Assembly (NCBI RefSeq): GCF_036237315.1
Contig: NZ_CP108356.1
Location: 5,151,501 to 5,215,500 of the forward strand
Length of the DNA: 64,000 nt
Direction: 5' to 3'
Origin: Streptomyces sp. NBC_01351
GTDB taxonomy: Bacteria > Actinomycetota > Actinomycetes > Streptomycetales > Streptomycetaceae
This document shows positions 36,227-45,053 of this stretch, in pieces. Positions within the stretch are counted from its first letter, which is position 1; each line of letters begins with the position of its first letter. The position numbers and the translations under genes were made by a program. The notes below the pieces were generated by a model that was not told the origin of the DNA, did not search any database, and saw only the letters and a program-made list of their open reading frames with translations.

Positions 36227-37918
36227 CTACCAGGTGAAGCCGTCCTGGATCTTCATGCACGCCTGGTCGTTGTCGCCGTTGAGCGCGTTTGCGGAGGTCG
36301 GGGCCACCGTCGGGGCGGGCGGCGGCGAGGTCGGCGCGGTGCCGGTCCGCCAGTCCTTGCCGACGAACAGGACGATCCCGGGGACCTCGGCGGACTTCTG
36401 CACGGAGGTGGCCGGCAGGCCCAGTGCGGTGGCCACGGCGGCGGCGTCGGCCGCCTGCGCGTCGGTGGCGTAGCGGACCACCGTGGTGTCCTCGGCCCCG
36501 GCCTGGACCTCGGCGGTGGCCTTGGTGAACCCCTTGCCGACGAGCAGCGCGGCGACATCGGCCGCCCGGCGCTTGGCCAGGGCCTCGGTGCCGTCCTTGC
36601 CGGAGGTGGCGTTGCGGACAGAGACCGCGATCTTCGAGGGCGCCGAGGCCGGGGCGGTGCTCGGCTGGGCCGGGGCGGAGGGGGTCGGGGAGGTGCCGGC
36701 CGAGGGGGAGGCGCCGTCCGTCGGGGTCCCGGAGTCCTTGCCGTCGAGCGGGAGGTCTTCGCGGACCATCCGGAACACGGCCTCGGCATCGCCGGGCATC
36801 GGCTCCACCCGGCCGTCCAGGCCGGGCTTCGTGCTGTAGACCCACGGCATGGTGGTCATGGTGATCCGCCCCGGCGGGACCTTCTTGAGCTCCATGCTGA
36901 GGTCGTACAGCTTGTCGATCTTGTTCAGGCCGGGGTCGACGACCATGGCGTCGATCGCGGCCTGCGCCAGGCTGTTCATCTTCACGGGGTTGGACAGCTT
37001 GGCGTTCTTGCGGAACTCGCGGGCCAGCGAGTTCATGTACATGTGCTGGCCGTGGGTGCGGGCGATGTCGGTGCCGTCCTCGAAGCCGTAGCGGGTGCGC
37101 AGCCACTGCAGGGCCTGCTCGCCCTGGATGCTGGTCGTGCCCCTCTCCAGCTTCAGTCCCGAACCCTCGCCCTTCTGATTGCGGGAGTGGACGTTCTTCT
37201 CGACGCAGACCGGGACGCCGCCGATGGCGTCCGCCATCGAGACCACGCCCTTGAAGTCGATCATCATGAAGTGGTCGATCGGTATCTTCGTCAGCTCTTG
37301 CCAGGCGGCGACCGTGCAGCCCGGTCCGCCGCGCTGGAGCGACTCGTTGGTCTGGACGAGGCCCTTGCTCGCGGGGTGCACCTTGCCGCCGGGCTCGGTG
37401 CACTTGGGCATCATCAGCATCGTGTCGCGGGGCATGGACACGACGGACAGGTTGCTGCGGTCCGCGGACAGGTGCAGCAGCATCTGCACGTCGGCGAGGG
37501 GCGGTCCGTTGAAGGTTTCCGTGGCCCCGCCGAGAGCCTGGTTGGCCTCGCCGTCGCGCGCGTCGGAGCCGATGAGCAGGATGTTCAGCGGTGTCTGCCC
37601 GAAGGCGTTGGGTTTCGCGCCGCTCAGTTTGTTCTCACCGAGGTTCAGCGGGTCCGTCTTGATGCTGCCGTTCAGGTAGCGGTAGTACAGGTAACCGGCG
37701 CCGGCCGTCCCGAGTATGAGCACCGCCAGCACGGAGGAAACCCAGCGCAGCACCCGCCGCTTGCTCCGCCGGGAGCCGCGGCCACCGCCCGCCCGGCGGG
37801 CGCGGCGCGAGCCGCCCCGCGGTCGTGGCACGGTGCCGGGCGCGTCCGTCCCGCCGCCGGATATGTCACCGGCGGACTGGGCGGTCGCCCCCTCCCCCCG
37901 CATGCTGCTGTGCCTCAC
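36227..37918 (-). CDS. LCP family protein with LytR C-terminal domain
   Basis: 563 residues. A cytoplasmic basic/Gly-rich N-terminus (1-55), TM at about 57-77 and LCP domain at about 105-290 (LNILLIGSDARDGEANQ, LADVQMLLHLSADRSNLSVVSMPRDTML, KIPIDHFMMIDFKGVVSMAD, QALQWLRTRYGFEDGTDIARTHGQHMY). A Pro/Ser/Thr-rich linker (about 395-425) leads to LytR_C (about 427-530) and a C-terminal Pro/Ala tail ending CMKIQDGFTW. An insert with two cysteines (MPKCTEPGG..GGPGCTVAA) is shared with the next two LCPs. The start is GTG 37918 after GGGGGG; ATG 37903 is possible. Confidence 0.92.
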   Translation of the reverse strand: MRHSSMRGEGATAQSAGDISGGGTDAPGTVPRPRGGSRRARRAGGGRGSRRSKRRVLRWVSSVLAVLILGTAGAGYLYYRYLNGSIKTDPLNLGENKLSGAKPNAFGQTPLNILLIGSDARDGEANQALGGATETFNGPPLADVQMLLHLSADRSNLSVVSMPRDTMLMMPKCTEPGGKVHPASKGLVQTNESLQRGGPGCTVAAWQELTKIPIDHFMMIDFKGVVSMADAIGGVPVCVEKNVHSRNQKGEGSGLKLERGTTSIQGEQALQWLRTRYGFEDGTDIARTHGQHMYMNSLAREFRKNAKLSNPVKMNSLAQAAIDAMVVDPGLNKIDKLYDLSMELKKVPPGRITMTTMPWVYSTKPGLDGRVEPMPGDAEAVFRMVREDLPLDGKDSGTPTDGASPSAGTSPTPSAPAQPSTAPASAPSKIAVSVRNATSGKDGTEALAKRRAADVAALLVGKGFTKATAEVQAGAEDTTVVRYATDAQAADAAAVATALGLPATSVQKSAEVPGIVLFVGKDWRTGTAPTSPPPAPTVAPTSANALNGDNDQACMKIQDGFTW

Positions 37919-37977
37919 GAGCCCCCCTAAAGATCCTGATTACTCGGCATTGTGCCGGTACGTCCGGCTGCAGCCCG

Positions 37978-39711
37978 TTATTTGGCGCAGATCGCCTTGT
38001 CGGCCTGCGCCTGCTGGACGTCCTTCGGCAGCTCCTGCGGAACGGGCTGCCCCAGCGGGGCGCCCGGCTGCTGGAAGTCCGGTCCCAGCGTCAGCTTCAT
38101 GGGCGTCCTGGCCGCCGCATCGGCCGTCCCCACTTTCAGCGCGGTGGCGGGCAGCCCCAGCATGTCCGCCAACGCCCGGGCCTGGTCGGCCTGGTTGGGG
38201 GCGTACTCCAACTGGGTGGCGCCGACCTTCGCGGGCGCGTTGCCGAGGTTGCTGGCCTTGGGCACACCCTTGGTGTTCTGCAGCCAGTTCAGCGTGGTGG
38301 ACGCGGCGCCCTTGGGGCCGCCGCCGTTGTACACGTCCACCCTGACGTCCGCGGCGGCCGCCCGGTTGCCCTGGAGCAGCGCGTCCTGCTTGGCCTTCGC
38401 GTCCGCGTCGGCCGCCTCCTTCGCGGCCTGTTCCTGCTTCTCGACCTCCGTGAGCGAGACGTCCCCCCGGATCATCTGCAGCAGCGGGTCGGCCAGCGCC
38501 TGATTGACGACGACGGTCGCCTTCTTGCCCTCCGGTTCGGCCGGATTGTCGAGCACGGGCATGGTGGTGAAGGTGATGTTCTTCATGTCGATGTTCTTCA
38601 ACTCACCTGCCAGATCGGTGAGTTTGGCGATGGAGCCGATCCCCGAGTCCACGCTCAGCGATTTGGTGGCCGCTTCCGCGAGGGAGAGGAACTTCTTGGG
38701 GCTGGTCAGCGTCTCCTTCGACTTCATCTCGCGCATCATCGAACCGAGGAACTGCTGCTGCATCCTGATCCGGTCGAGGTCGCTGTTGTTGCCGAAGCCG
38801 TGCCGGGTGCGGACGAAGGCGAGGGCCTGCTCGCCCTCCAGCCTGTGTTCGCCGGGACCCAGGTTGAGCTGGGAACCCTCCTTGTCGTTCACGGCCTTGT
38901 CCAGGCAGACGGGCACTCCGCCGACCGCCGAGCTCAGCGTCTTCACGGCGTTGAAGTCGGCCATCATGAAGTGGTCGACCTCGATCCCGGTGAGTTCCTT
39001 GACCGTGCGCATGGTGCAGCCCGCGTCCCGACCCTCTTGGCCCAGGCTGTTGTTGAAGCGCGTGCCCTTGGTGGGGGCGATCGTCTTCGTCGAACCGTCC
39101 GGCTGCTTCGTCGGGCAGGAGGGGATGTTGGCGATCAGGTCCCGGGGGATGGACAGCGCGGTCGCGTTCGTCCGGTCCTTCGAGACGTGGAACAGGATCG
39201 TCGTGTCGGCGTGGCCGACGCTGTCCTTGTCCCCGTACTTCTCGTTGCCCGCGCCGGTGCGCTTGTCGGTGCCGATGACCAGGATGTTGATGGGCTGGTC
39301 CTTCTTGAACCCGCCGGTGCCCGCTCCCACGACGTCGGTGACGTTGAGGTTGCCGTTCAGGTGGTCGTAATAGAGGTAACCCGCGATGCCGCCGCCGACC
39401 AGCAGCAACGCCAGCGTCCCGCTGGTGATCAGCAGCGCCTTCTTGCGGCGCCCGCCGCCCGCCTTGCGGGAGCGACCGCCGCGCCGGCCGCCGGGCGGAC
39501 CGTCCCCGCGCCGGGGCTTCGGTACGGAAGGAGAAGTCGCGGGTTCGGTACGGGACGGCGCCGTGCGCGTTGCGCGGGGCGCGGGGCCCGGGGGCCGCTG
39601 CTGCGCTGCGGAGTCGCCCAGTCGCAGTTCGTAGTGGCCCGTACGGGGGTTGAGTACCCACTGGTCTGCGGGGTCGATCTCGTCGGCCCGCCCACGGCTT
39701 TGCGCATCCAC
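37978..39711 (-). CDS. LCP family protein with N-terminal WVLNP-type motif and LytR C-terminal region
   Basis: 577 residues. It starts VDAQSRGRADEIDPADQWVL, an N-terminal motif I recall as typical of one streptomycete LCP subgroup. A basic linker follows, then TM 91-115 and an LCP domain (about 130-330: INILVIGTDKRTGAGNEKYG, ADTTILFHVSKDRTNATALS, IEVDHFMMADFNAVKTLSSA, LAFVRTRHGFGNNSDLDRIR). A helical Lys/Ala-rich segment (about 425-450) and a LytR_C-like C-terminus complete it. GTG 39711 has GGAGG 12 bases upstream, a long spacing. Farther upstream in-frame starts give no family sequence. Confidence 0.9.
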   Translation of the reverse strand: MDAQSRGRADEIDPADQWVLNPRTGHYELRLGDSAAQQRPPGPAPRATRTAPSRTEPATSPSVPKPRRGDGPPGGRRGGRSRKAGGGRRKKALLITSGTLALLLVGGGIAGYLYYDHLNGNLNVTDVVGAGTGGFKKDQPINILVIGTDKRTGAGNEKYGDKDSVGHADTTILFHVSKDRTNATALSIPRDLIANIPSCPTKQPDGSTKTIAPTKGTRFNNSLGQEGRDAGCTMRTVKELTGIEVDHFMMADFNAVKTLSSAVGGVPVCLDKAVNDKEGSQLNLGPGEHRLEGEQALAFVRTRHGFGNNSDLDRIRMQQQFLGSMMREMKSKETLTSPKKFLSLAEAATKSLSVDSGIGSIAKLTDLAGELKNIDMKNITFTTMPVLDNPAEPEGKKATVVVNQALADPLLQMIRGDVSLTEVEKQEQAAKEAADADAKAKQDALLQGNRAAAADVRVDVYNGGGPKGAASTTLNWLQNTKGVPKASNLGNAPAKVGATQLEYAPNQADQARALADMLGLPATALKVGTADAAARTPMKLTLGPDFQQPGAPLGQPVPQELPKDVQQAQADKAICAK

Positions 39712-39935
39712 GGTTGCTCGAATCCTCCGTCGGTGCCTCGCGATGCGCCTCCCCCAAGGCGCCCGGTCAACGATCCGGCTGCAGGCGCCCGGCCTCTGGT
39801 CCGGCCGGGGCACCGGATCGCTCACCTTATCCGTCAGGTGCGGCTGCAAACCATGCTGGTGATGAATTCCACTGCCCTTATAACGGGGCGAACACCCCAT
39901 CCCGCTCGGTTCGGGCACCGGCTTTTGGGATTGCT

Positions 39936-41183
39936 TTACCGGCAGTCCGCGATGCCCGCCGTCGTCCCCGTAAAGGTGGGGACGGGCGTGGGGGTAGCGT
40001 CGGTTCCCTCGCCGGCCCGTCCCGCGGACGGCTGCCCCCCGGAGTCCTCCGCCGGCTCGTTCCCGGTCCCGGAGGTCGCCTCGGTCTCGGCCTCCGTCTC
40101 GGCCTTGGGCTTCGGCGGGGTGATCGTGACCGGCTCGTCCATCCGCAACTGCTGGAACAGCCGGGCCGCGTCCGGTTCATTCAGTTCATCCCGGTTCGGG
40201 TTGGCGGCGTACGGTCGGCGCGGCACGGTAAGGAACTTGATCTGCTCGGTCGGGATGTCCCGTACGCCCCGGACGAGTTCGTACAGCCCGCGCAGCGAGG
40301 CCAGCCCCGGGTCCGTGGTCACCGAGGAGGTCGCCGCGTCCAGCAGCGGGTACAGCCGGGCCGGATTGAGCAGGACCCCGTTGCTCTGCACCTTCTTGAC
40401 CAGCGAGCCGAGGAACTGCTGCTGGCGCTCCATCCGTTCCGTGTCGCTGCCGTTGCCCAGGCTGTAGCGGGCCCGGACGAAACCGAGCGCCTCCTCGCCC
40501 TGGAGCGTCTGCCGCCCCGCGGGCAGCTTCAGGCGGGCCTCGGCGTCGTCCACCGGCCGCTTGAGGCAGACCTCCACCCCGCCGATGGCGTCGACCATCT
40601 GCTTGAACCCGCCGAAGTCGATGACCATGTGGTGGTCGATCCGGATCCCGGTGAGCTTCTCGACCGTACGGATCGTGCAGGCGGCCCCGCCCCACTGGAA
40701 AGCCCAGTTGAACTGGGCGAACCGCTCGCCGCTGCGGGTGCCGTCCGCCTTCAGGCAGGCGGGGATCTCCGCCATCAGGTCCCGCGGTATCGACACCGCG
40801 GTCGCGCTCTTCCGGTCCGCCGGCAGGTGCAGCAGGATCGTGGTGTCCGAGCGCTGGGTGCCCTCGTCCTGCCCGTACCGGGCGTTGTCCTTGCCGGAGC
40901 GCGAGTCCGAGCCGATCAGCAGGATGTTCTGGGCGCCGGTGGCGAAGTTCGCCGGGCGGTCGCGCTCGTAGCGCTGCAGCTCGGCCGCCGCCGAGGTGTC
41001 CTCGGTGATGTTCCCGTCGAGCTTGTTGTAGAGCCACCAGCCGGTGGCCGCACCCATCAGGACCAGCAGCGCCACCCCGAGGCCGATCCAGCGCAGCAGC
41101 CGGCGCCTGCGGCTCCGCGGAGGCCGTGCGTCGCCTCCGGCCGCATCGCTCCCACCGCCGGGTATGCCCGCGCTGTCCGTCAC
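39936..41183 (-). CDS. LCP family protein
   Basis: 415 residues. A short basic N-terminus and TM at about 31-52 precede the LCP domain (about 85-290: NILLIGSDSRSGKDNARYGQ, SDTTILLHLPADRKSATAVS, IPRDLMAEIPACL, LTGIRIDHHMVIDFGGFKQM, LGFVRARYSLGNGSDTERME). There is no LytR_C domain; the tail from about 355 is Glu/Thr/Pro-rich and ends in GIADCR. The start is GTG 41183. It lies about 224 bases upstream of the neighbouring LCP and has the same orientation; the two are close paralogues, consistent with tandem duplication. Confidence 0.92.
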   Translation of the reverse strand: MTDSAGIPGGGSDAAGGDARPPRSRRRRLLRWIGLGVALLVLMGAATGWWLYNKLDGNITEDTSAAAELQRYERDRPANFATGAQNILLIGSDSRSGKDNARYGQDEGTQRSDTTILLHLPADRKSATAVSIPRDLMAEIPACLKADGTRSGERFAQFNWAFQWGGAACTIRTVEKLTGIRIDHHMVIDFGGFKQMVDAIGGVEVCLKRPVDDAEARLKLPAGRQTLQGEEALGFVRARYSLGNGSDTERMERQQQFLGSLVKKVQSNGVLLNPARLYPLLDAATSSVTTDPGLASLRGLYELVRGVRDIPTEQIKFLTVPRRPYAANPNRDELNEPDAARLFQQLRMDEPVTITPPKPKAETEAETEATSGTGNEPAEDSGGQPSAGRAGEGTDATPTPVPTFTGTTAGIADCR

Positions 41184-41359
41184 TGGCGTCCGTCCCCTCG
41201 CCGTTACGACAACCGGCCGTACGGGTGAGTACGGCCACTGCCGATCCTGCCCCCGGGCTGCCGGAGCAGCCCGGGGGCGACGGCGTGTCTAGGGCCATGC
41301 GGGTGACAAATAGCCCGGCGGAGCCATTGAGCGGTGTGGGTGACGGGGCCACCCGATGC

Positions 41360-42109
41360 CTAAACCGTGTGGGTGACGCGCTCGCTCTCCACCCGCTGGG
41401 CCAGCGCCTGCTCCGACAGCTGGTCCAGGTTCCGGCACAGCACCACGGAGCCGCCCGACGCCAGCGCCGCGTACAGACCGGCCGACAGCCCGTCCCAGGT
41501 GTCGTAGCCGAGCCCGGTCAGCACCCGCGAGCCCGCGCCGAGGCCGAGCTTCACCGCGTCCTCGCGGGCGCGCGCGGTCAGCTCCGCGTACGAGAGCTCC
41601 TCGCCGCCGACGACCAGCCCCGGGCCGTCCGCGTCGACGGGGGCGAACGGCGCGAACCGGTCGCCCTGCCCCGGCACCTCCACCGCGTAGTCGGCGAACC
41701 CGGCCGGCGGCTGCGGGAACCGCCCGCCCAGCGGCCGCAGCGCCAGCGCCACGCGCTCACCGGAACAGGCCCGCGCCTCCTCCAGGGTGTCCGGCCCGCT
41801 CACGACGAGGTCGGCGGCGGCCGGATCCCCGCCCACTTCGGCGACGACACCGACCGAGGCGCAGGCGAGCAGCCACACCGCGCTCTGCCAGTGGGCCGGG
41901 AGCAGCAGCGCGAGCCGGTCACCGGGCTCGGCGCCCAGGTCGCCCTGGAGCAGATTCGCGGTCTTGGCCACCCAATTGGCGAAGGTGGCGACGGACAATT
42001 CGACGCGCTCGCCCGTGGCGTCGTCGTAGAAGGTGACGAGCGGGCGGCCCGGATCAGCGGCGAGCGCGGATCGCAGCAGGTCGGCAGGGGTGCGGTCAGT
42101 GGCGTTCAC
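41360..42109 (-). CDS. TIGR03089-type protein (partial adenylate-forming enzyme fold)
   Basis: 249 residues resembling only the N-terminal part of acyl-CoA synthetases: TPADLLRSALAADPGRPLVTFYD, ATFANWVAKTANLLQGDLG, GDRLALLLPAHWQSAVWLLACASVGVV. The P-loop (TSG[ST]TG) and the catalytic C-terminal lysine domain are absent, and the protein ends cleanly at 41360. Such short forms are conserved in actinobacteria, so this is probably a genuine small protein and not a truncation. The start is GTG 42109. It is divergent from the PGRP amidase gene. The biochemical role is unknown. Confidence 0.82.
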   Translation of the reverse strand: MNATDRTPADLLRSALAADPGRPLVTFYDDATGERVELSVATFANWVAKTANLLQGDLGAEPGDRLALLLPAHWQSAVWLLACASVGVVAEVGGDPAAADLVVSGPDTLEEARACSGERVALALRPLGGRFPQPPAGFADYAVEVPGQGDRFAPFAPVDADGPGLVVGGEELSYAELTARAREDAVKLGLGAGSRVLTGLGYDTWDGLSAGLYAALASGGSVVLCRNLDQLSEQALAQRVESERVTHTV

Positions 42110-42230
42110 CCGCCACAGGGTACGCGGGCCCGTCCCCCGTACGGCGGTCACCGGATCCTCCGTACGGGGGAGGGGTACACGAGCGCCATCGGACGGGGCG
42201 TCAGTTCTCGGATGGCGCCGGGTGGTGAGC

Positions 42231-43661
42231 ATGTTCACCATCCTTTTCATGCGTGGATTCCTTGCTTCCTCGATCGGCGTCGCGACGGCAGCGGCCCTGG
42301 CCCTGCCCCTCGTGCTCCCCACCCCGGCCCTGGCCGCCGCGTCCCCGGCCGCGGCCGCCGCAGCCGTGACCCCAGCCGGCTCCACCCAGTCACTGCCCCT
42401 CGCACCCATCGGGCCCGCCACCGCAGACCGCACCCCCGGCGTCCCCGGCATGAGCGCCTCTCCGCGCCTCCCCGAGACGCGCGGCCTGGCCGCACGCGAC
42501 GTCACGACGTTCTCGCTGGTCGGGGTCGTCTGGGACGACGTCGCCACCCAGCTCCACGGCCGCGTCCAGGTCCGCACCCGCTCCACGGCCACCGCCGCCT
42601 GGTCCGACTGGCAGGACGTCGAGACACACAACAGCGAACACGCCGCCGACCCCGACGCCGTGGAACGCGGCTCCGGCCGGATCCGCGGCGCCACCGCCCC
42701 CCTGTGGGTCGGCGAGTCCGACGGCATCGAGGTCCGCGTCCAGGCGGAACCGGGCGCCGACACCGCCACCCGCACCCCCGGCCGGCTGCCCTCCGGCCTG
42801 CGCATCGAACTCGTCGACCCGGGCCTGTCCTCGCCCGGCAGGGGCGCCGACGGCAAGAACGGCCGCCCCGAGGACGACGACAAGGGCGAGATGGTGGTGC
42901 CGGGCATGACCATGGAGATGGCCGAGTCCTCCGCCGCGAACGTCCCGCACGCCCAGCTCGGCGCGAACGAGATCATCGCCCTGGACAAGGCCGACTCCAC
43001 CGCCGACGCGGTCTTCGCGAGCGACGGCACCCTGTCCGAGGCCGCCGCCGCGTACGTCGGCCCGCGCCCGCGGATCGTCACCCGCAAGGGGTGGGGTGCG
43101 GACGAGAGCCTGCGGGAGCCGGGCTTCGTCTACACGAACCGGGTCAAGGCGGCCTTCGTCCACCACAGCGCCTCCGGCAACAACTACGCCTGCAAGGACG
43201 CCCCGGCGGTGCTGCGCAGCCTGTACCGCTACCACGTGGTCAGCAGCGGCTGGCGCGACTTCGGCTACAACTTCGCCGTCGACAAGTGCGGCACGGTGTA
43301 CGAGGGCCGCGCGGGCGGAGTCTCCAAGGCGGTCCTGGGCGCCCACACCATGGGCTTCAACACGGACAGCATGGGCATCGCGGTCATCGGCACCTACACG
43401 TCCACGGCCCCGCCGCAGCCCGCCCTCGACGCGGTGGCGCGCCTCACGGCCTGGAAGCTCGGCCTCTTCGGCGCGGACCCGCGGGCGAAGGCGACCCTGA
43501 AGTCGGGCGGCGGCAACCGCTTCCCGAAGGGCCAGTCGGTCAAGCTGAACGTCATCTCGGGCCACCGCGACGGCTTCGCCACGGAATGCCCGGGCAAGCG
43601 CTTGTACGCGGCGCTGCCCCCCACCCGCACGGCCGCGGCCAAACTCCAGGGCAGGCCGTAG
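42231..43661 (+). CDS. secreted PGRP-type N-acetylmuramoyl-L-alanine amidase
   Basis: 476 residues. The signal peptide (hydrophobic MRGFLASSIGVATAAALALP, Ala-rich cleavage region) is followed by a beta-rich middle region (about 80-200) with VRTRSTATAAWSDWQDVE. A C-terminal peptidoglycan-recognition/amidase_2 domain (about 275-460) begins RIVTRKGWGADESLREPGF. Zinc ligands are plausible in AFVHHSASGN and in the late ISGHRDGFATECPGK (His and Cys), with FNFAVDKCGTVYEGRAGG-like core (GYNFAVDKCGTVYEGR). It likely cleaves stem peptides from glycan strands outside the cell. ATG 42231 is chosen; ATG 42249 also precedes an intact signal peptide. Confidence 0.88.
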   Translation: MFTILFMRGFLASSIGVATAAALALPLVLPTPALAAASPAAAAAAVTPAGSTQSLPLAPIGPATADRTPGVPGMSASPRLPETRGLAARDVTTFSLVGVVWDDVATQLHGRVQVRTRSTATAAWSDWQDVETHNSEHAADPDAVERGSGRIRGATAPLWVGESDGIEVRVQAEPGADTATRTPGRLPSGLRIELVDPGLSSPGRGADGKNGRPEDDDKGEMVVPGMTMEMAESSAANVPHAQLGANEIIALDKADSTADAVFASDGTLSEAAAAYVGPRPRIVTRKGWGADESLREPGFVYTNRVKAAFVHHSASGNNYACKDAPAVLRSLYRYHVVSSGWRDFGYNFAVDKCGTVYEGRAGGVSKAVLGAHTMGFNTDSMGIAVIGTYTSTAPPQPALDAVARLTAWKLGLFGADPRAKATLKSGGGNRFPKGQSVKLNVISGHRDGFATECPGKRLYAALPPTRTAAAKLQGRP

Positions 43662-43673
43662 CCCCCGGCGGTC

Positions 43674-43916
43674 AGTCGGGTGCGGCGCCGCTGTCGGGGG
43701 CGCTGCCCCCGAACCCTCCCCCAGCTACCGCTGGGGGTACCCCCAGCGCCTCAAACGCCGGCGAGGCTGGGGGTTCAGCCCCTCCGGCGTTTGAGGAGTG
43801 GGGGTCCCCCCGGACGGAGTCTGGTGGGGGCACCTCCCAGCGGTAGCTGGGGGAGAGGGGCCGGGCAGAGCCCGGGGAACGGTGGAAGGGCGGGGTGGGG
43901 AACGGCCCCGCAGGGC
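43674..43916. repeat. modular GC-rich repeat, copy 8 (largest, inverted pair)
   Basis: It contains nearly all modules in both orientations: GCGGCGCCGC, CTCCCCCAGCTACCGCTGGG, the core CCTCAAACGCCGGCGAGGCT, CTCCGGCGTTTGAGGAG, GGTCCCCCCGGACGGAGTCT, CCTCCCAGCGGTAGCTGGGG and AAGGGCGGGGTGGGG. It fills the gap between the amidase and glycosylase genes. Confidence 0.88.
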
Positions 43917-43928
43917 TACGCTCGACGC

Positions 43929-44939
43929 ATGGCCGGCCGCTTCGACCCAATCACCCGCACCGCGATCCGCGGCGGCCGCACCCACGTCCCGGCAGGGAAC
44001 GGGCAAGCGATCGGGGCGGGGGCCAAGGCTCGTGTATGGACCCCCGAGGGCCCGGTGGACCTCGGCCTCACCCTCGGCCCCCTCAGACGCGGCCCCGCCG
44101 ACCCCACCTTCCGCACCACCCCCGACGGCTCCGTCTGGAAGGCGAGCCAAACCCCCCAGGGCCCGGTAACCCTCCGCGTCTCCCACCCGGGGACGGGCAA
44201 GATCCACGCCCAAGCCTGGGGCCCCGGCGCCGACTGGATCCTCGAACAGCTGCCCGCCCTCCTCGGCGCCGCCGACGACCCGGCGGCCTTCGTCCCCCGC
44301 CACCGCCTCCTGCACGCCAGCCACCGCCGCCGCCCCGGCCTGCGCCTGACCCGCACCGGCATGGTCATGGAGTCGCTGATCCCGGTGGTCCTGGAGCAGA
44401 AGGTCACCACCGACGAGGCCTACCGCGCCTGGCGCCGCCTCGTACGGCAGTACGGCGAGCCCGCCCCCGGCCCGCAGCAGGTCCAAGCCCTGGACCTGTA
44501 CGTGATGCCCACCCCCCGCACCTGGTCCCGGATCCCGTCCTGGGACTGGCACAAGGCCGGCGTCGACGCCAAGCGCTCCTCGACGATCCTGCGCGCCGCC
44601 CGGGTCGCGGCCCGCCTGGAGGAGGCCGCCGCCATGGAGCTCCCGCAGGCCACCGCCCGGCTGGAAGCCGTCCCCGGCATCGGCCCGTGGACCTCCGCCG
44701 AAACCCTCCAGCGCAGCAACGGCGACCCCGACGCAGTGACCACCGGCGACCTCCACCTCCCCGGCATCGTCGGCTACGCCCTCGCGGGCGACCGCGACGC
44801 CGACGACGCCGTCATGCTGGAGCTCCTCGCCCCCTACGCCGGCCAGCGCCACCGCGCGGCCCGCCTGATCCTCCTCGCGGGCCACACCCCGCCCCGCCGC
44901 ACACCCCGCATGCCCCGCGGCGACATCGGCCGGCTCTGA
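43929..44939 (+). CDS. DNA-3-methyladenine glycosylase 2 / AlkA-like HhH-GPD protein
   Basis: 336 residues. It removes alkylated bases in base-excision repair. The helix-hairpin-helix is LEAVPGIGPWTSAETLQ, followed by the catalytic aspartate in VTTGDLHLPGIVGYAL. The preceding helices MVMESLIPVVLEQKVTTDEA match the AlkA core. The N-terminal region (1-130) corresponds to the AlkA beta domain. The C-terminus is Arg/Pro-rich (HTPPRRTPRMPRGD). ATG 43929 lies just after the repeat block; GGGGAACGGCC upstream is a weak RBS. Confidence 0.87.
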   Translation: MAGRFDPITRTAIRGGRTHVPAGNGQAIGAGAKARVWTPEGPVDLGLTLGPLRRGPADPTFRTTPDGSVWKASQTPQGPVTLRVSHPGTGKIHAQAWGPGADWILEQLPALLGAADDPAAFVPRHRLLHASHRRRPGLRLTRTGMVMESLIPVVLEQKVTTDEAYRAWRRLVRQYGEPAPGPQQVQALDLYVMPTPRTWSRIPSWDWHKAGVDAKRSSTILRAARVAARLEEAAAMELPQATARLEAVPGIGPWTSAETLQRSNGDPDAVTTGDLHLPGIVGYALAGDRDADDAVMLELLAPYAGQRHRAARLILLAGHTPPRRTPRMPRGDIGRL

Positions 44940-44955
44940 CCGCGCGGCCGCCGGA

Positions 44956-45032
44956 TTTCAGCCTCGCCGGCGTTTGAGGCGCGGGGGTTCGGGGGCAGCG
45001 CCCCCGACAGCGGCGCCGCAGGCTGACTCCCC
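44956..45032. repeat. modular GC-rich repeat, copy 9
   Basis: Core TTTCAGCCTCGCCGGCGTTT with GAGGCGCGGG, then TTCGGGGGCAGCGCCCCCGA and CAGCGGCGCCGC. It lies between the convergent glycosylase and fbiB genes. Confidence 0.85.
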
Positions 45033-45053
45033 CGGGCGGGGCCCGCCCGACGG

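Noticed and set aside
41360..42109. Half adenylation protein as a truncated pseudogene
   Set aside because: Clean ends and a layout I recall as a conserved short actinobacterial family; treated as an intact gene.
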